64,000 nucleotides of DNA from Companilactobacillus huachuanensis. Its GTDB lineage: Bacteria > Bacillota > Bacilli > Lactobacillales > Lactobacillaceae. The stretch lies in assembly GCF_005404815.1 (NCBI RefSeq), contig NZ_BJDF01000018.1, forward strand, positions 1-64,000, in the 5' to 3' direction. The notes below the pieces were generated by a model. It searched no databases and was not told the origin of the DNA. It saw only the letters and a program-made list of their open reading frames with translations. Of the stretch, positions 53,619 to 63,132 are shown in pieces. Position 1 is the first letter of the stretch, and each line of letters opens with the position of its first letter. Made by a program: the position numbers and the translations under genes.

Positions 53619-55709
53619 ATGACGAATAAGTACATGTTAAAGTTGAACCGGCAAAATATAATTCTGTTACTTTCCTTATTACTTTGGATTGAAACAATAA
53701 TTGCCTATTTTGTTGACTTCAATTTGGGTATTGAAGGAGTACTACAAGTTATAATAGCTCTGTTCAATCCGTTTGGATTTATCCTTCTGATACTATGTAT
53801 TGCTAATTTTTTCGTACGTGATAAGTTTTTCACAATTTCACTGGAAATTTTATTCTCTTTAGAAACGATAATCCTAATAGCTAACGTTATTTATTACAGA
53901 GAATTCTCAGATTTTATTTCCATTGATACTATGTTAAGTGCTCAAAAATTCAATGGTGCCATGGGAAAAAGTATTGCAACACTGATAATGCCACAAGATG
54001 CAATTTATCTAATTAATCTAATGTTAATAATATTTTTACCATTCGTAATAAAGAAATACCTCCAAGTCAAACCGATTAGACTTGTCAACAAAGTGGCACT
54101 TTTATTTGTCAGTATGCTACTAGTTATAACAAATCTAACTATTTCGGAAATGAATCGTCCTCAATTATTAGGCAGGACTTTTGATCAAACATATATTGTG
54201 AAATATTTAGGTCTGAACTTTTATACTATCTATAATTCAGCAAACAAAGTTAATGAAGATACTGAAAAAAATAATGTGACGACTGTGGATATTGATTCGC
54301 CTTTGGAAGAAACTGCTGATATTTATGCGAAACCAAACAAAAAATACTTTGGAATCGCTAAAAAAAAGAACGTTATAATAATTCACTTAGAAAGCTTCCA
54401 ACAAGTTTTAATAAATATGAGGGTCAATAATCAAGAGGTAACACCATTTTTAAATAGTTTATATTCTGATAAGAATACGATAAGCTTCCCTAATTTCTTT
54501 CATGAGGTTGGTCAAGGGAAAACTAGTGACGCAGAAACAATGTTAGAAAGTGGACTATTTGGATTACCAACTGGTTCATTTTTCACAAAGCTTGGTCCAA
54601 CCAATACGTTTCAAGGTGCACCTGCTATTTTGCAACAAAAGGAAGGGTACACGAGTGCAGTATTCCACGGAAATGTAGGTAGTTTCTACTCGAGAAACAA
54701 AGTATACAAAAATATGGGATATAATTATTTCTTTGATCAGGGTTACTTTGATCAAACCGAAAATTCTAATATTGGATTTGGCTTAAAAGATAAATTGATG
54801 TTCCAAGAAAGTGTTAAATATTTAGAAAAATTGCAGCAGCCTTTTTACGTGAAATACATAACACTGACTAATCATTATCCTTTTGACCTATCAGATGAAG
54901 ACAATGATGGCTTTATTAAACCAGAGACTCAAAATAATATTGTAAATAATTATTTCGTTACCGCACATTATCTTGATGCTTCATTGCAGGAATTCTTCAA
55001 ATATCTCAAGAAAAGTGGCTTGTATGACAAGTCTATGATTGTATTATATGGTGATCACTACGGTATTTCGGATGACAAAAATACTGCCTTGGCTACTTTG
55101 TTAAACAAGGACCCCAGTACTTGGAATAAATTCGACAATGCCCAATTACAAAGGGTTCCATTTATGATTAATATGAAGGGACTTTCAGGTCACGTCGACA
55201 ACGAATATGGTGGAGAAATAGATGTTTTACCAACAATCTTATATTTATTAGGTGTTAATACTAAAGGTTATATTCAACTGGGTACAGATTTATTATCGAA
55301 GGACCATAATAGAAACGTGGTATTCAGAGACAACAATCTAATCAATAAAAATTACACTATTTTTAAAAATTCTAATGGTTCTTTTGACGTATACGATAAT
55401 AAAGACGGAAAACTAATTGATTTGAACAATTATCCAGACTTAGAAAAGAACATTACTCAGATATATGACAAGAAACAGAAATTACTAAATACTTCGGATA
55501 CTATTAACAATAAGAACCTTTTGAGATTTTACACTCCCATAGGCTTCAAACCTACCAATCCTCAAGATTATGATTACGATCAAGAAGATAATAAATTAAA
55601 TGAAATAAATAATTCATTGGGTAATGCATCGACGAGCTTATATTCACAGAATAACGATAAAACAACGACTTCACTCTATGAGACCAATGCGCCAGAAGTT
55701 GGAAATTAG
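53619..55709 (+). CDS. LTA synthase family sulfatase-fold protein
   Basis: A 696-residue membrane enzyme. Five N-terminal membrane helices (about 12-190) are followed by an extracellular sulfatase-like domain. IIIHLESFQ supplies a metal-binding Glu, GQGKTSDAETMLESGLFG the catalytic Thr, and IVLYGDHYGISDD the metal-binding D-H pair. This is the lipoteichoic acid synthase/LtaS layout, polymerising glycerol phosphate from phosphatidylglycerol. The C-terminal ~70 residues are Asn/Asp-rich. Whether this is the main LtaS or a paralogue cannot be told. AGGTAG precedes the ATG. Confidence 0.88.
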   Translation: MTNKYMLKLNRQNIILLLSLLLWIETIIAYFVDFNLGIEGVLQVIIALFNPFGFILLILCIANFFVRDKFFTISLEILFSLETIILIANVIYYREFSDFISIDTMLSAQKFNGAMGKSIATLIMPQDAIYLINLMLIIFLPFVIKKYLQVKPIRLVNKVALLFVSMLLVITNLTISEMNRPQLLGRTFDQTYIVKYLGLNFYTIYNSANKVNEDTEKNNVTTVDIDSPLEETADIYAKPNKKYFGIAKKKNVIIIHLESFQQVLINMRVNNQEVTPFLNSLYSDKNTISFPNFFHEVGQGKTSDAETMLESGLFGLPTGSFFTKLGPTNTFQGAPAILQQKEGYTSAVFHGNVGSFYSRNKVYKNMGYNYFFDQGYFDQTENSNIGFGLKDKLMFQESVKYLEKLQQPFYVKYITLTNHYPFDLSDEDNDGFIKPETQNNIVNNYFVTAHYLDASLQEFFKYLKKSGLYDKSMIVLYGDHYGISDDKNTALATLLNKDPSTWNKFDNAQLQRVPFMINMKGLSGHVDNEYGGEIDVLPTILYLLGVNTKGYIQLGTDLLSKDHNRNVVFRDNNLINKNYTIFKNSNGSFDVYDNKDGKLIDLNNYPDLEKNITQIYDKKQKLLNTSDTINNKNLLRFYTPIGFKPTNPQDYDYDQEDNKLNEINNSLGNASTSLYSQNNDKTTTSLYETNAPEVGN

Positions 55710-55785
55710 GATAAAACAATCGACATATATGATAACGCTCCATATAATATGTAGTATATTTAATAAAATAACTTACGAGGTTACC

Positions 55786-56052
55786 ATGATGAAAATAATG
55801 ACTAATCCATCTCAGGCCAGAAAAGACCTTTACGATATTATTAAATATGTTAATGAAAAATCCACTCCAATCGAAATAAATGGTTGTACTGAAGAGGATA
55901 GTGCCGTTATTATGAGTGCTAAAGATTATAAATCATTTCAAGAAACATTACATTTACTGAATGACGGAACTTTAGACAAAGTACACAAAGTTATGAAAGA
56001 TGATTCTGGAGAAACAGATATCACCAATGGTATTGATTGGGATAAAATCTGA
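55786..56052 (+). CDS. YefM/Phd-family antitoxin (orphan)
   Basis: An 88-residue protein. The start MTNPSQARKDLYDIIKYVNEKSTPIEI and the IMSAKDYKSFQETLHLL segment match YefM/Phd antitoxins, which neutralise a toxin and repress their operon. No YoeB/RelE toxin follows; only a 28-codon frame overlapping the stop (56052-56138) remains, unrelated by eye to YoeB and overlapped by the next promoter. GAGG lies 5 nt before the ATG. The frame opens further upstream inside the LTA synthase gene without a ribosome binding site. Confidence 0.8.
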   Translation: MMKIMTNPSQARKDLYDIIKYVNEKSTPIEINGCTEEDSAVIMSAKDYKSFQETLHLLNDGTLDKVHKVMKDDSGETDITNGIDWDKI

Positions 56053-56107
56053 TGTCTAATACAAACGTAGTTCATAGATACCTTGTACAAATAATCATTG
56101 AAATCGA

Positions 56108-56136
56108 TTGCTTTATCTCAAAATATCATTTATACT
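56108..56136 (+). promoter_or_regulatory. Promoter of the Mn2+ riboswitch transcript
   Basis: TTGCTT (56108-56113), 17-nt spacer, TATACT (56131-56136). A start near 56143 would place the riboswitch aptamer at the 5' end of the transcript. Confidence 0.7.
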
Positions 56137-56147
56137 GATTTCAACAC

Positions 56148-56263
56148 AAGGGAGTAACTGGCAGAATTAAAGCTACCTGTGACAAAATCGTCAGCAAGAC
56201 TTCGGTCTGGTTTTGTCTTAATTAGTGAGACTTGTACGCTATTTAGCGTGCAAGTCTTTTTTT
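56148..56263 (+). promoter_or_regulatory. yybP-ykoY (Mn2+) riboswitch with terminator platform
   Basis: AAGGGAGTAACTGGCAG and, after the paired arms, CGTCAGCAAGACTTCGGTCTGG match the conserved loops of the yybP-ykoY manganese riboswitch. The expression platform is a clear terminator at 56228-56263 (AGACTTGtACGCT/AGCGTgCAAGTCT plus T7). Mn2+ binding would favour antitermination and expression of the downstream P-type ATPase, as shown for yoaB in Lactococcus lactis. Confidence 0.85.
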
Positions 56264-56292
56264 ATCCCTTAGCAAATACGAGGAGGATTATT

Positions 56293-58980
56293 TTGAAACA
56301 GCAAAACAGTACGACCCGTTATTATTCTTCAGATAAAACATCACTTTTCCAACAATTTCGCACTAATGAAGAGGGATTAAGTGAGCAAGAAGTTAAAAAT
56401 CGTTTAGAAAAAGACGGTCCCAATGCTTTAGCTCAAGGAAAGAAACAGACAATTGTTCAGAAGTTCTTCAATCAATTTAAAGATTTTATGATTATTGTTT
56501 TACTAGTGGCCGCCTTTATCTCGGGTGTAGTTGCTCAAGAATGGGCCGATGCCGCCTTGATTTTAGCAGTTGTCATCATCAACGCTGTCTTTGGAGTTTT
56601 CCAAGAATCCAAGGCTGAAGAAGCAATTGACGCTTTAAAAGAAATGTCGACTCCTGAAGCACATGTTAAACGAGCTGGTAAATTTGCGACTGTTAGTAGT
56701 GAAAAATTAGTTGCTGGTGATATTGTTTTACTTGAAGCTGGTGACATTGTTCCGGCTGACATTCGGTTACTTGATTCGGCTTCGATGAAGATTGAGGAGT
56801 CGGCTTTGACTGGTGAATCAGTTCCCGTTATTAAGTCCATTGACACATTGCCTGATGAAGATATTCCTCTAGGTGATAGAAAAAATATGGCTTACATGAA
56901 TAGTAATGTTACTTATGGACGTGGTTTAGGAGTTGTTGTCGCCACAGGTATGCAGACTGAAGTTGGTCACATTGCTGGTATGATCAATCAAGCTGAAGAT
57001 AGTAGCACACCATTGCAAGAAAATTTGAATTCACTAGGAAAAACTTTAACATGGATGATTCTAGTAATTGCGGCAATTATCTTTGCCGTTGGTATCTTCA
57101 ATAATCCTTCTGGATTGCCAATGAATGAACTTATTATTGATATGCTTCTAGTAGCGATTTCATTAGCCGTTGCCGCTATTCCTGAGGGACTCCCAGCCAT
57201 TGTTACAATTATTTTAGCTCTAGGAACTACTAGAATGGCCAAGAGAAAGGCACTAGTTAGAAAGCTTCCAGCGGTTGAAACATTGGGAGGCACTGACATT
57301 GTTGCATCCGATAAAACTGGTACTTTGACACAAAATAAAATGACTGTCGAAAAAGTTTATCAATATGGTAAATTACATGATGCTTCAGAAAAGATTTCGG
57401 GAACTGACAAAGTATTACAGGTTATGACTTTCAGCAATGATACTAAGGTTCAAGAAGATGGCACACTTGTAGGTGATCCTACGGAAACAGCTTTAGTTCA
57501 ATTTGGACTCGATCATGATTATCAAATTGAAGAAGAATTGAAAAAAGAGCCTCGAGTTGCCGAAGTTCCATTTGATTCAGAGCGTAAGTTGATGTCAACT
57601 ATTCATCAATTGCATAATGGTAAATTTTTAGTAGCCGTTAAAGGCGCTCCTGACATGCTATTAGAACGTATTACTGAGATTCAAATCAGTCCAGAAGAAA
57701 TCAGATCCTTTACTAAAACTGATGAAAGTGACATTCTAAATCAGAATAAACTCATGGCAACCCAAGCATTACGTGTCCTAGCTATGGGTTATAAGGTAAT
57801 TGATTCAATCCCAGAAGAAGTAAACTCTGATACCATCGAGCACGACCTTATCTTTGCTGGATTAATTGGTATGATCGACCCAGAACGTCCAGAAGCTGCT
57901 GCTGCTGTTGCCGATGCGAAGAAGGCCGGTATTCGTCCAATGATGATTACTGGTGATCACCAAGATACTGCTGAAGCCATTGCCGCCAGATTAGGTATTA
58001 TCAAACCTGGTGATGACGCTGCTGTAATTACAGGTGCACAATTGGACCAGATGAGTGATCAGGAGTTTGCGAAAAAAGTTAAGAATTATTCGGTCTATGC
58101 CCGTGTCTCTCCAGAACATAAAGTTAGAATCGTCAATGCTTGGCAAAAGAAGGGGAAAGTCGTTGCTATGACCGGCGATGGCGTTAATGATGCCCCAGCA
58201 TTGAAGTCAGCCGATATCGGTATTGGTATGGGTATAACCGGAACTGAAGTTTCTAAAAGTGCTTCCGATATGGTCCTAGCCGATGATAATTTTGCGACTA
58301 TCATTGTAGCCGTTGAGGAAGGGCGAAAAGTCTTCTCAAATATCCAAAAATCAATTCAGTACTTACTTTCAGCTAACTTAGGTGAAGTTCTAACACTCTT
58401 TATGATGACCCTTCTTGGTTGGGATATCCTATTACCAGTGCAATTGTTATGGATCAACTTAGCAACTGACACATTTCCAGCAATCGCCTTAGGTGTTGAA
58501 CCAACTGAAGCAGGTATCATGAACCGGAAACCCCGTGGACGAAAATCTAGTTTTCTAAGTGGTGGTATTGGTTCAGCTATTATTTATCAAGGTATTCTCG
58601 AAGGACTAATCACATTGGGTGTGTACGCGTCAGCATTGATGTTCCCAGTTCATACGGGGAATGCAGCAATTCATGCGGATGCTTTAACAATGGCATATGC
58701 AACGTTAGCCTTGATCCAGTTGTTCCATGCATTTAATGTTAAATCCACTTATCAATCAATATTCAAGATTCATCCATTTAAAAATAAAGTATTTAATATC
58801 GGAGTAGCCGCATCATTCATTATGGTAGCTGCTACAATCGTTGTCCCAGGATTCAACAGTTTATTCCACGTTTCTGAACTAAATGTAGTTCAATGGTTAA
58901 CTGTCCTAGGTGCAGGTATTTTGATGATTGTGATTGTTGAATTGGTAAAATTAATTCAGCGCCGCAGAATGCAAAACTAA
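56293..58980 (+). CDS. P2-type cation-transporting ATPase, likely Mn2+ exporter (YoaB-like)
   Basis: An 895-residue P-type ATPase. Actuator-domain TGES, PEGLPAIVT in M4, phosphorylation motif DKTGTLTQNKMT, nucleotide-binding KGAPD and hinge MTGDGVNDAPALK are all intact; ten membrane helices fit a P2A pump. TTG 56293 has AGGAGG 6 nt upstream; earlier in-frame codons lie within the riboswitch. Sequence alone suggests a Ca2+ type pump. The riboswitch upstream argues for Mn2+ export, as in the L. lactis homologue. Confidence 0.9.
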   Translation: MKQQNSTTRYYSSDKTSLFQQFRTNEEGLSEQEVKNRLEKDGPNALAQGKKQTIVQKFFNQFKDFMIIVLLVAAFISGVVAQEWADAALILAVVIINAVFGVFQESKAEEAIDALKEMSTPEAHVKRAGKFATVSSEKLVAGDIVLLEAGDIVPADIRLLDSASMKIEESALTGESVPVIKSIDTLPDEDIPLGDRKNMAYMNSNVTYGRGLGVVVATGMQTEVGHIAGMINQAEDSSTPLQENLNSLGKTLTWMILVIAAIIFAVGIFNNPSGLPMNELIIDMLLVAISLAVAAIPEGLPAIVTIILALGTTRMAKRKALVRKLPAVETLGGTDIVASDKTGTLTQNKMTVEKVYQYGKLHDASEKISGTDKVLQVMTFSNDTKVQEDGTLVGDPTETALVQFGLDHDYQIEEELKKEPRVAEVPFDSERKLMSTIHQLHNGKFLVAVKGAPDMLLERITEIQISPEEIRSFTKTDESDILNQNKLMATQALRVLAMGYKVIDSIPEEVNSDTIEHDLIFAGLIGMIDPERPEAAAAVADAKKAGIRPMMITGDHQDTAEAIAARLGIIKPGDDAAVITGAQLDQMSDQEFAKKVKNYSVYARVSPEHKVRIVNAWQKKGKVVAMTGDGVNDAPALKSADIGIGMGITGTEVSKSASDMVLADDNFATIIVAVEEGRKVFSNIQKSIQYLLSANLGEVLTLFMMTLLGWDILLPVQLLWINLATDTFPAIALGVEPTEAGIMNRKPRGRKSSFLSGGIGSAIIYQGILEGLITLGVYASALMFPVHTGNAAIHADALTMAYATLALIQLFHAFNVKSTYQSIFKIHPFKNKVFNIGVAASFIMVAATIVVPGFNSLFHVSELNVVQWLTVLGAGILMIVIVELVKLIQRRRMQN

Positions 58981-58983
58981 TCA

Positions 58984-59028
58984 AAAAAACCATCAGATTT
59001 GGATAAAAATCCAGATCTGGTGGTTTTT
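58984..59028 (+). terminator. Terminator after the P-type ATPase gene
   Basis: AAAACCATCAGATTTGGAT pairs with ATCCAGATCTGGTGGTTTTT around a short A-rich loop. Confidence 0.88.
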
Positions 59029-59035
59029 ACTGTAT

Positions 59036-59344
59036 ATTGAAGTGAAAATTGATAAGACAATTATTGCAATAGCCCTAGAGCCAATTTATTTAAATAAGCA
59101 GAAATCTTCGTTTTATTATTCTCACCATAAAAAAACAAACTAGTTGGAAGAGCTGAGAGTATTCATTTGCAGCGAAAGTGGCGTTATTGCTTCAGCAATT
59201 ACACCACCGGGCGTGTTGAAGACTCGCGGGTTTTGCGAGGCTTCAACCGAGGTTCGAGACCGCACTTTGGCTCGGGCCGTTCCGCGCAGCAATTGAATAC
59301 TCTCAGCTCTGGAAACGGCATACTTAACTAAAATTCCAACATTT
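59036..59344 (+). repeat. Hairpin repeat, copy 9 (full set of three inner hairpins)
   Basis: The outer stem AGAGCTGAGAGTATTCATTTGC pairs with GCAATTGAATACTCTCAGCTC. Hairpin C is GTGGCGTTATTGCT...AGCAATTACACCAC, hairpin B TTGAAGACTCGC...GCGAGGCTTCAA, hairpin A CCGAGgttcgagacc...GGCTCGG. It is nearly identical in the core to copy 8 but in the opposite orientation. The terminal repeats are degraded (left TTGAAGTGAAAATTGA, right AATTCCAAC). Confidence 0.85.
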
Positions 59345-59369
59345 ACTATTTTATCTAAAATTAAAAAAA

Positions 59370-60302
59370 TCAGCGTTTGATTAATTCCGAATTGATTGGA
59401 ATCATTTTTATTTCCCCAGAGATTGCTAATTCCATTGCCTTTCGGCCAACCTCGTGAAAGTGATGATCAATCGTGGGAATATTTAAAATGTTACCTGATA
59501 ATTGGTTTTCTTGACCCATCATGGCTGGAACAGACAGCTCATTGTCCAAATAATATTGACGAGCTCCAGCAGCTACATCATCACCATTAGCAAAGATGAA
59601 ATCTGGTTTTTTCTCGTTCTTTTGAAAACCTGCCATTGCGTTATAGCCATCTTGATATGTAGTAACCGAAGTATTAATAATTTTGGGAGTTGCACCGTAT
59701 ACCGCTTCATAACTTGCTAACGTCAGGCTACTAGTCGTACTGGATTCTCTAGGTCGACTTAAAAGAATACCAATTTCATGATATCCTTGATTTTTTACGT
59801 AAGAAAAAGCTTCAGTAAATGTCTTACTACGTAAGGAATAGGCGGCTGCAATCTGATAATCACCAGGATTTTCACAACAAATAATTGAACCGTATTTTTG
59901 GTACTTTAGAAGTCGTTTTAAGGGAATGCCGCGTGAAGTAAAAATCAGAGCGTCATAACTTTTTCGCCGTAATTGTTCGAGATATTGATTTTCAATGTCG
60001 GCGTTATACAAGGAGGGCAGTAAAACAACATGGTACCCCTTAGCAAAGGCAGTCTCCATGATGCCTTTAATTAGATGCGTAAAGTATGGATGTTTAGTGT
60101 GTGGCAGAACAATACCGACATTATATGTTTTGCCACGACTCAAATCACGAGCTACATCGTTTGGAACATAATCTTGTTCCTCGATAATTTTTTGGATTTT
60201 ATTCCGAGCAGTATCAGACAAATAACCAGAATTGTTCAAAACCCGCGATACCGTTGAGACGGAATAACCTGATAATCTAGCAATATCATGAATATTTGTC
60301 AT
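59370..60302 (-). CDS. LacI-family transcriptional regulator
   Basis: A 310-residue repressor-type protein. The N-terminal HTH is NIHDIARLSGYSVSTVSRVLNNSGYLS (residues 3-29) with the hinge region VPNDVARDLSRGKTYNVGIVLP. A periplasmic-binding-protein-like effector domain follows (FIFANGDDVAAGARQYYLD). It is second in an operon, 3 nt after the HAD phosphatase gene. An imperfect dyad lies in the operon promoter, suggesting autoregulation. The ligand is unknown but probably sugar-related. Confidence 0.9.
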   Translation of the reverse strand: MTNIHDIARLSGYSVSTVSRVLNNSGYLSDTARNKIQKIIEEQDYVPNDVARDLSRGKTYNVGIVLPHTKHPYFTHLIKGIMETAFAKGYHVVLLPSLYNADIENQYLEQLRRKSYDALIFTSRGIPLKRLLKYQKYGSIICCENPGDYQIAAAYSLRSKTFTEAFSYVKNQGYHEIGILLSRPRESSTTSSLTLASYEAVYGATPKIINTSVTTYQDGYNAMAGFQKNEKKPDFIFANGDDVAAGARQYYLDNELSVPAMMGQENQLSGNILNIPTIDHHFHEVGRKAMELAISGEIKMIPINSELIKR

Positions 60303-60305
60303 TAT

Positions 60306-61109
60306 TTACCCCTTTAAATAGTTTTTAATTCCATAAGCAACACCATCTGCATCGTTGGTCTTCGTAATGAATTTACCATGTTGCTTAATCTCAGCTAAGG
60401 CATTATCCATAACAATTGGAGTTCCAACAGATTTCAACATAGGCAAATCATTGTGTCCATCACCAAAGGCAGCCATTTCATCTCTAAGTAATCTCTCCAG
60501 ATCTTGAATATACTTAATTCCCTTTGATTTTTGAGCTTTTTTACTGGTTATTTCTAGGTACTCTTTACCGGAACGTTTAATGCTGATACTTGTGATTTTG
60601 AGATTTAATAGAAAAGTATTTAAACTCTCCATTTCCTTATTATCAAAGGTAATTAGCATGATCTTGTAGAATTTTTTGTCTTGGTTGAATAAAGAGTCAT
60701 AATCAATAACTTGAATTTTTTGATTGGTCAAACTAGCTTCGTATTTAATCCCAGCGTCGTTTTTATCGGAATACCAATGGCTAACATCGTAGCAACTACA
60801 ACTTACTGAAGGAAAGTTTATTTTAACCTGCTGAATAATGAATTTAATATCTTCAAGTGCTAATGGATCATCACGCAATACTTGTAAATTATCGGCAGAT
60901 TTTTTAAAGATTAGTCCACCATTAAAAGCTATCTGAGGATCTTTTAAATTTAATTTGTCAATTGTTTCTGCCATTTCCATCGGTGCACGAGCTGAAACTA
61001 GCGTGAAGGGGATTTGACTATCCTTAATTGTAGCAACGTTGTAGTTGCTGACATGACCACTGCTACTTAACAAAGTACCATCCATGTCTGAAAAAATGTG
61101 TCTTATCAA
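60306..61109 (-). CDS. Cof-type HAD-superfamily phosphatase
   Basis: A 267-residue protein. FSDMDGTLL (motif I, DxD) is at residues 6-14, LVSARAPMEMAE near 37 provides motif II, Lys in SKGIKYIQDL motif III, and FGDGHNDLPMLKSVGTPIVMDNA motif IV, with a C2B cap between. This is the Cof/YidA type that dephosphorylates sugar phosphates and similar metabolites. The TTG start has AGGAGG about 9 nt upstream. First gene of a two-gene operon with the LacI regulator. Confidence 0.9.
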   Translation of the reverse strand: MIRHIFSDMDGTLLSSSGHVSNYNVATIKDSQIPFTLVSARAPMEMAETIDKLNLKDPQIAFNGGLIFKKSADNLQVLRDDPLALEDIKFIIQQVKINFPSVSCSCYDVSHWYSDKNDAGIKYEASLTNQKIQVIDYDSLFNQDKKFYKIMLITFDNKEMESLNTFLLNLKITSISIKRSGKEYLEITSKKAQKSKGIKYIQDLERLLRDEMAAFGDGHNDLPMLKSVGTPIVMDNALAEIKQHGKFITKTNDADGVAYGIKNYLKG

Positions 61110-61142
61110 AATTTAGTCCTCCTGAATCTCTTTAAACTAATA

Positions 61143-61170
61143 GTAATATATGAAACGGGTACCACATCAA
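61143..61170 (-). promoter_or_regulatory. Promoter with LacI-type operator candidate for HAD-LacI operon
   Basis: On the minus strand, TTGATG (61170-61165), a 16-nt spacer and TATTAC (61148-61143). The spacer is filled by the imperfect dyad TGAAACGGGTACCACATCA (61151-61169). LacI-family operators are dyads of this length, so repression by the operon's own regulator is plausible but unproven. Confidence 0.4.
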
Positions 61171-61189
61171 GTATTTTATTTAAATTTAT

Positions 61190-61260
61190 CATATAAAATA
61201 TGCCGTTTCCAGAGCTGTAATAGCAATCGTTAGATCAATTTTTCGACTTTCAACCTTCAG
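61190..61260 (-). repeat. Minimal hairpin repeat, copy 10
   Basis: ATGCCGTTTCCAGAGCTG is fused directly to the right arm TAATAGCAATCGTTAGATCA and right end CTTTCAACCTTCAG. The outer-stem partner and all inner hairpins are deleted. Confidence 0.7.
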
Positions 61261-61362
61261 TTTGTAAAGAAAATTTTACAAGTAAATCAGGAAAGGAGAA
61301 TGCAATCAACAGGGTACATTTGCTAAAATAAAGTAACCAAATAACAAAAGGAAACTCATTTT

Positions 61363-61626
61363 ATGACAGCCAGAACAGTTAGACGTATCAAGAAGATATG
61401 TTTATTATCGGGAATTTACCATGCTTTATTTGAATTGCTTTTTCACATAACCATGTTCGTTCTCATGTTTTTTAACTACCAAATTGTTGTGTCAATTAGA
61501 AAACTCATATTTGTTCTGTCTATCATAAGTTTAATTATTGGTTTTGGCCCATTGCTTTTGGGCATTTGGATGGTGTTTTGCATTTGGTCAGTAGTGTTAT
61601 TGTTGGTTTCTTTGGTTAATACATAA
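61363..61626 (+). CDS. Small membrane protein of unknown function
   Basis: An 87-residue protein with a basic N-terminus (MTARTVRRIKK) and two or three hydrophobic segments at about 17-38, 45-62 and 64-86. No family recognised. AAGGAAA lies about 10 nt before the ATG. Flanked by gaps without other genes; the 61630-61828 gap holds only an imperfect TGAAAA...TTTTCA hairpin. Confidence 0.5.
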   Translation: MTARTVRRIKKICLLSGIYHALFELLFHITMFVLMFFNYQIVVSIRKLIFVLSIISLIIGFGPLLLGIWMVFCIWSVVLLLVSLVNT

Positions 61627-61828
61627 AATCATTTTGAAATAACCTCTGACAGACCACCAAAATAACTAAATGAAGAAACTAATATGATTCTTACTTTACT
61701 TAATTAGGCAATAAAAAAATGAAAACCGAATAAGCAGAGTACAGGAGCAATTGCTTTAGATTTTCATTAGGGAACTGATTAAATCACTATTTTGTTGTTT
61801 AAGGTTACATAATACATATTATAAGAAG

Positions 61829-62701
61829 TTACATATTTTTATCAAAGAGGGCTATTTTATTAATGTATTTTAAAGCGTCCGTTCGATAATCATATTTATT
61901 GATGATTTTATTTAGAGCCTCATCATTATGTGTGAATGCTTTGCCATCTGTAAAGATTTTTTGATACAACTCAATGAATGGCAAATTATTTTCTGCCGCA
62001 AAGTCTAACTCTGCTTTGACTGAATAAGAAACTTTTCTGAAGTCAATCCCACCATAACCAGTATCGTCAAAAGTTATAATTGTGTACTGAGCGCGTCTGT
62101 CAGTACTTAAATTTGCCCAAGCAGTATATGGTTGTCCAATTGAACCTGGATTGATGATTAGTTGATCCTTGCTACTAGTTCTGAATAACTGATGATGTGT
62201 ATGACCATATATCGCCATGTCATAATCGTTGTAAGGCTTGGAAAACAACAGTTTATCAAAATTTTGCTGTTTCTCATATGGTAACAGCTCGTGTCCATAG
62301 TTCTTAGACGGATAATTGTGTGTTAAAAGAATTTTAAGGCCACTCAGAGACGTCTCTGAAGCAATAGTCCAATGCTTAATTTGTTCCAGATACTTAGGTT
62401 CAAGGTGATTATTAACATATTTGATTAGCTCAATGATATAGGGCGTTTGAGGCTCTTGGAGGTACTTTTTTCCAATTGAAACGACATCTTCAAATAGAAA
62501 ATTATCCCAATTGCCACGGATCATTTGGGTAGTATTTATTGAATTCAGGAGTTTCAAAATTGAATTAGTTCCGGGGCCAGGCATCAAGAGGTCACCAAGA
62601 AACCAATATTCAGACACGTTTTGCTCCTCAGCATCTTTAATAACGCTATGAAAGGCAGTGTAGTTGCCGTGAATATCCGATATGAGTGCCACCTTTTTCA
62701 T
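61829..62701 (-). CDS. Metallophosphoesterase family protein
   Basis: A 290-residue calcineurin-like phosphoesterase. Metal-binding motifs are in order: LISDIHGNY (DxH), FLGDLLMPGPG (GDxxxxG), MIRGNWDNF (GNxD), LLTHNYPS (H) and IYGHTHHQLF (GHxH). INPGSIGQP follows, as in YfcE/protein-phosphatase-like members. The ATG is preceded by AGGGGG. The substrate is unknown. Confidence 0.85.
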   Translation of the reverse strand: MKKVALISDIHGNYTAFHSVIKDAEEQNVSEYWFLGDLLMPGPGTNSILKLLNSINTTQMIRGNWDNFLFEDVVSIGKKYLQEPQTPYIIELIKYVNNHLEPKYLEQIKHWTIASETSLSGLKILLTHNYPSKNYGHELLPYEKQQNFDKLLFSKPYNDYDMAIYGHTHHQLFRTSSKDQLIINPGSIGQPYTAWANLSTDRRAQYTIITFDDTGYGGIDFRKVSYSVKAELDFAAENNLPFIELYQKIFTDGKAFTHNDEALNKIINKYDYRTDALKYINKIALFDKNM

Positions 62702-63099
62702 AATTTACCCCCTCTTTTGTCCCTACTAACTGCAAGTAAGGCTTTATCTTTAATATTACACTAGTTAAGGTTTGTTTGATTCGATTGGTTTGATGTTATT
62801 TGTTTTGAATTTTTTGATTTAATGTTTTCGTAAAACATTTTATTTAATCTTTATTTATTACAAAATTTTCATTAATTGAATCTATATGAATTGATTTATT
62901 GATACTATTCGTTGATTAACTCCATGAACTCATCATCCAATAACAATAGAATCAACCTCTCAGCACTCACCTAGCCTGCTTTAAAGGCTATTTCGACTAA
63001 TAATACCCTATCCTTGTGTGATCCAATTACCTATAAAGCCTACTATACCAGTCTTTCTCATTCGTACTATGATGCTCGTCTTATTTTTGCAAATAACAA
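62702..63099. other. Intergenic region without a recognised feature
   Basis: About 400 bp between the phosphoesterase promoter and the recQ terminator. It is less A/T-rich from 62950 to 63080 and holds no open frame or repeat copy that I can support. A small RNA or a decayed gene cannot be excluded. Confidence 0.5.
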
Positions 63100-63132
63100 T
63101 AAAAAAATAGTCAATTATTTAACTGACTATTT
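63100..63132 (-). terminator. Terminator of recQ
   Basis: AAATAGTCA pairs with TGACTATTT; on the minus strand it is followed by TTTTTT. The stem overlaps the stop codon. Confidence 0.75.

Noticed and set aside
56052-56138. 28-codon frame overlapping the antitoxin stop, as a candidate toxin
   Set aside because: It is far too short for YoeB/RelE, has no similarity by eye, and the riboswitch promoter overlaps its end.
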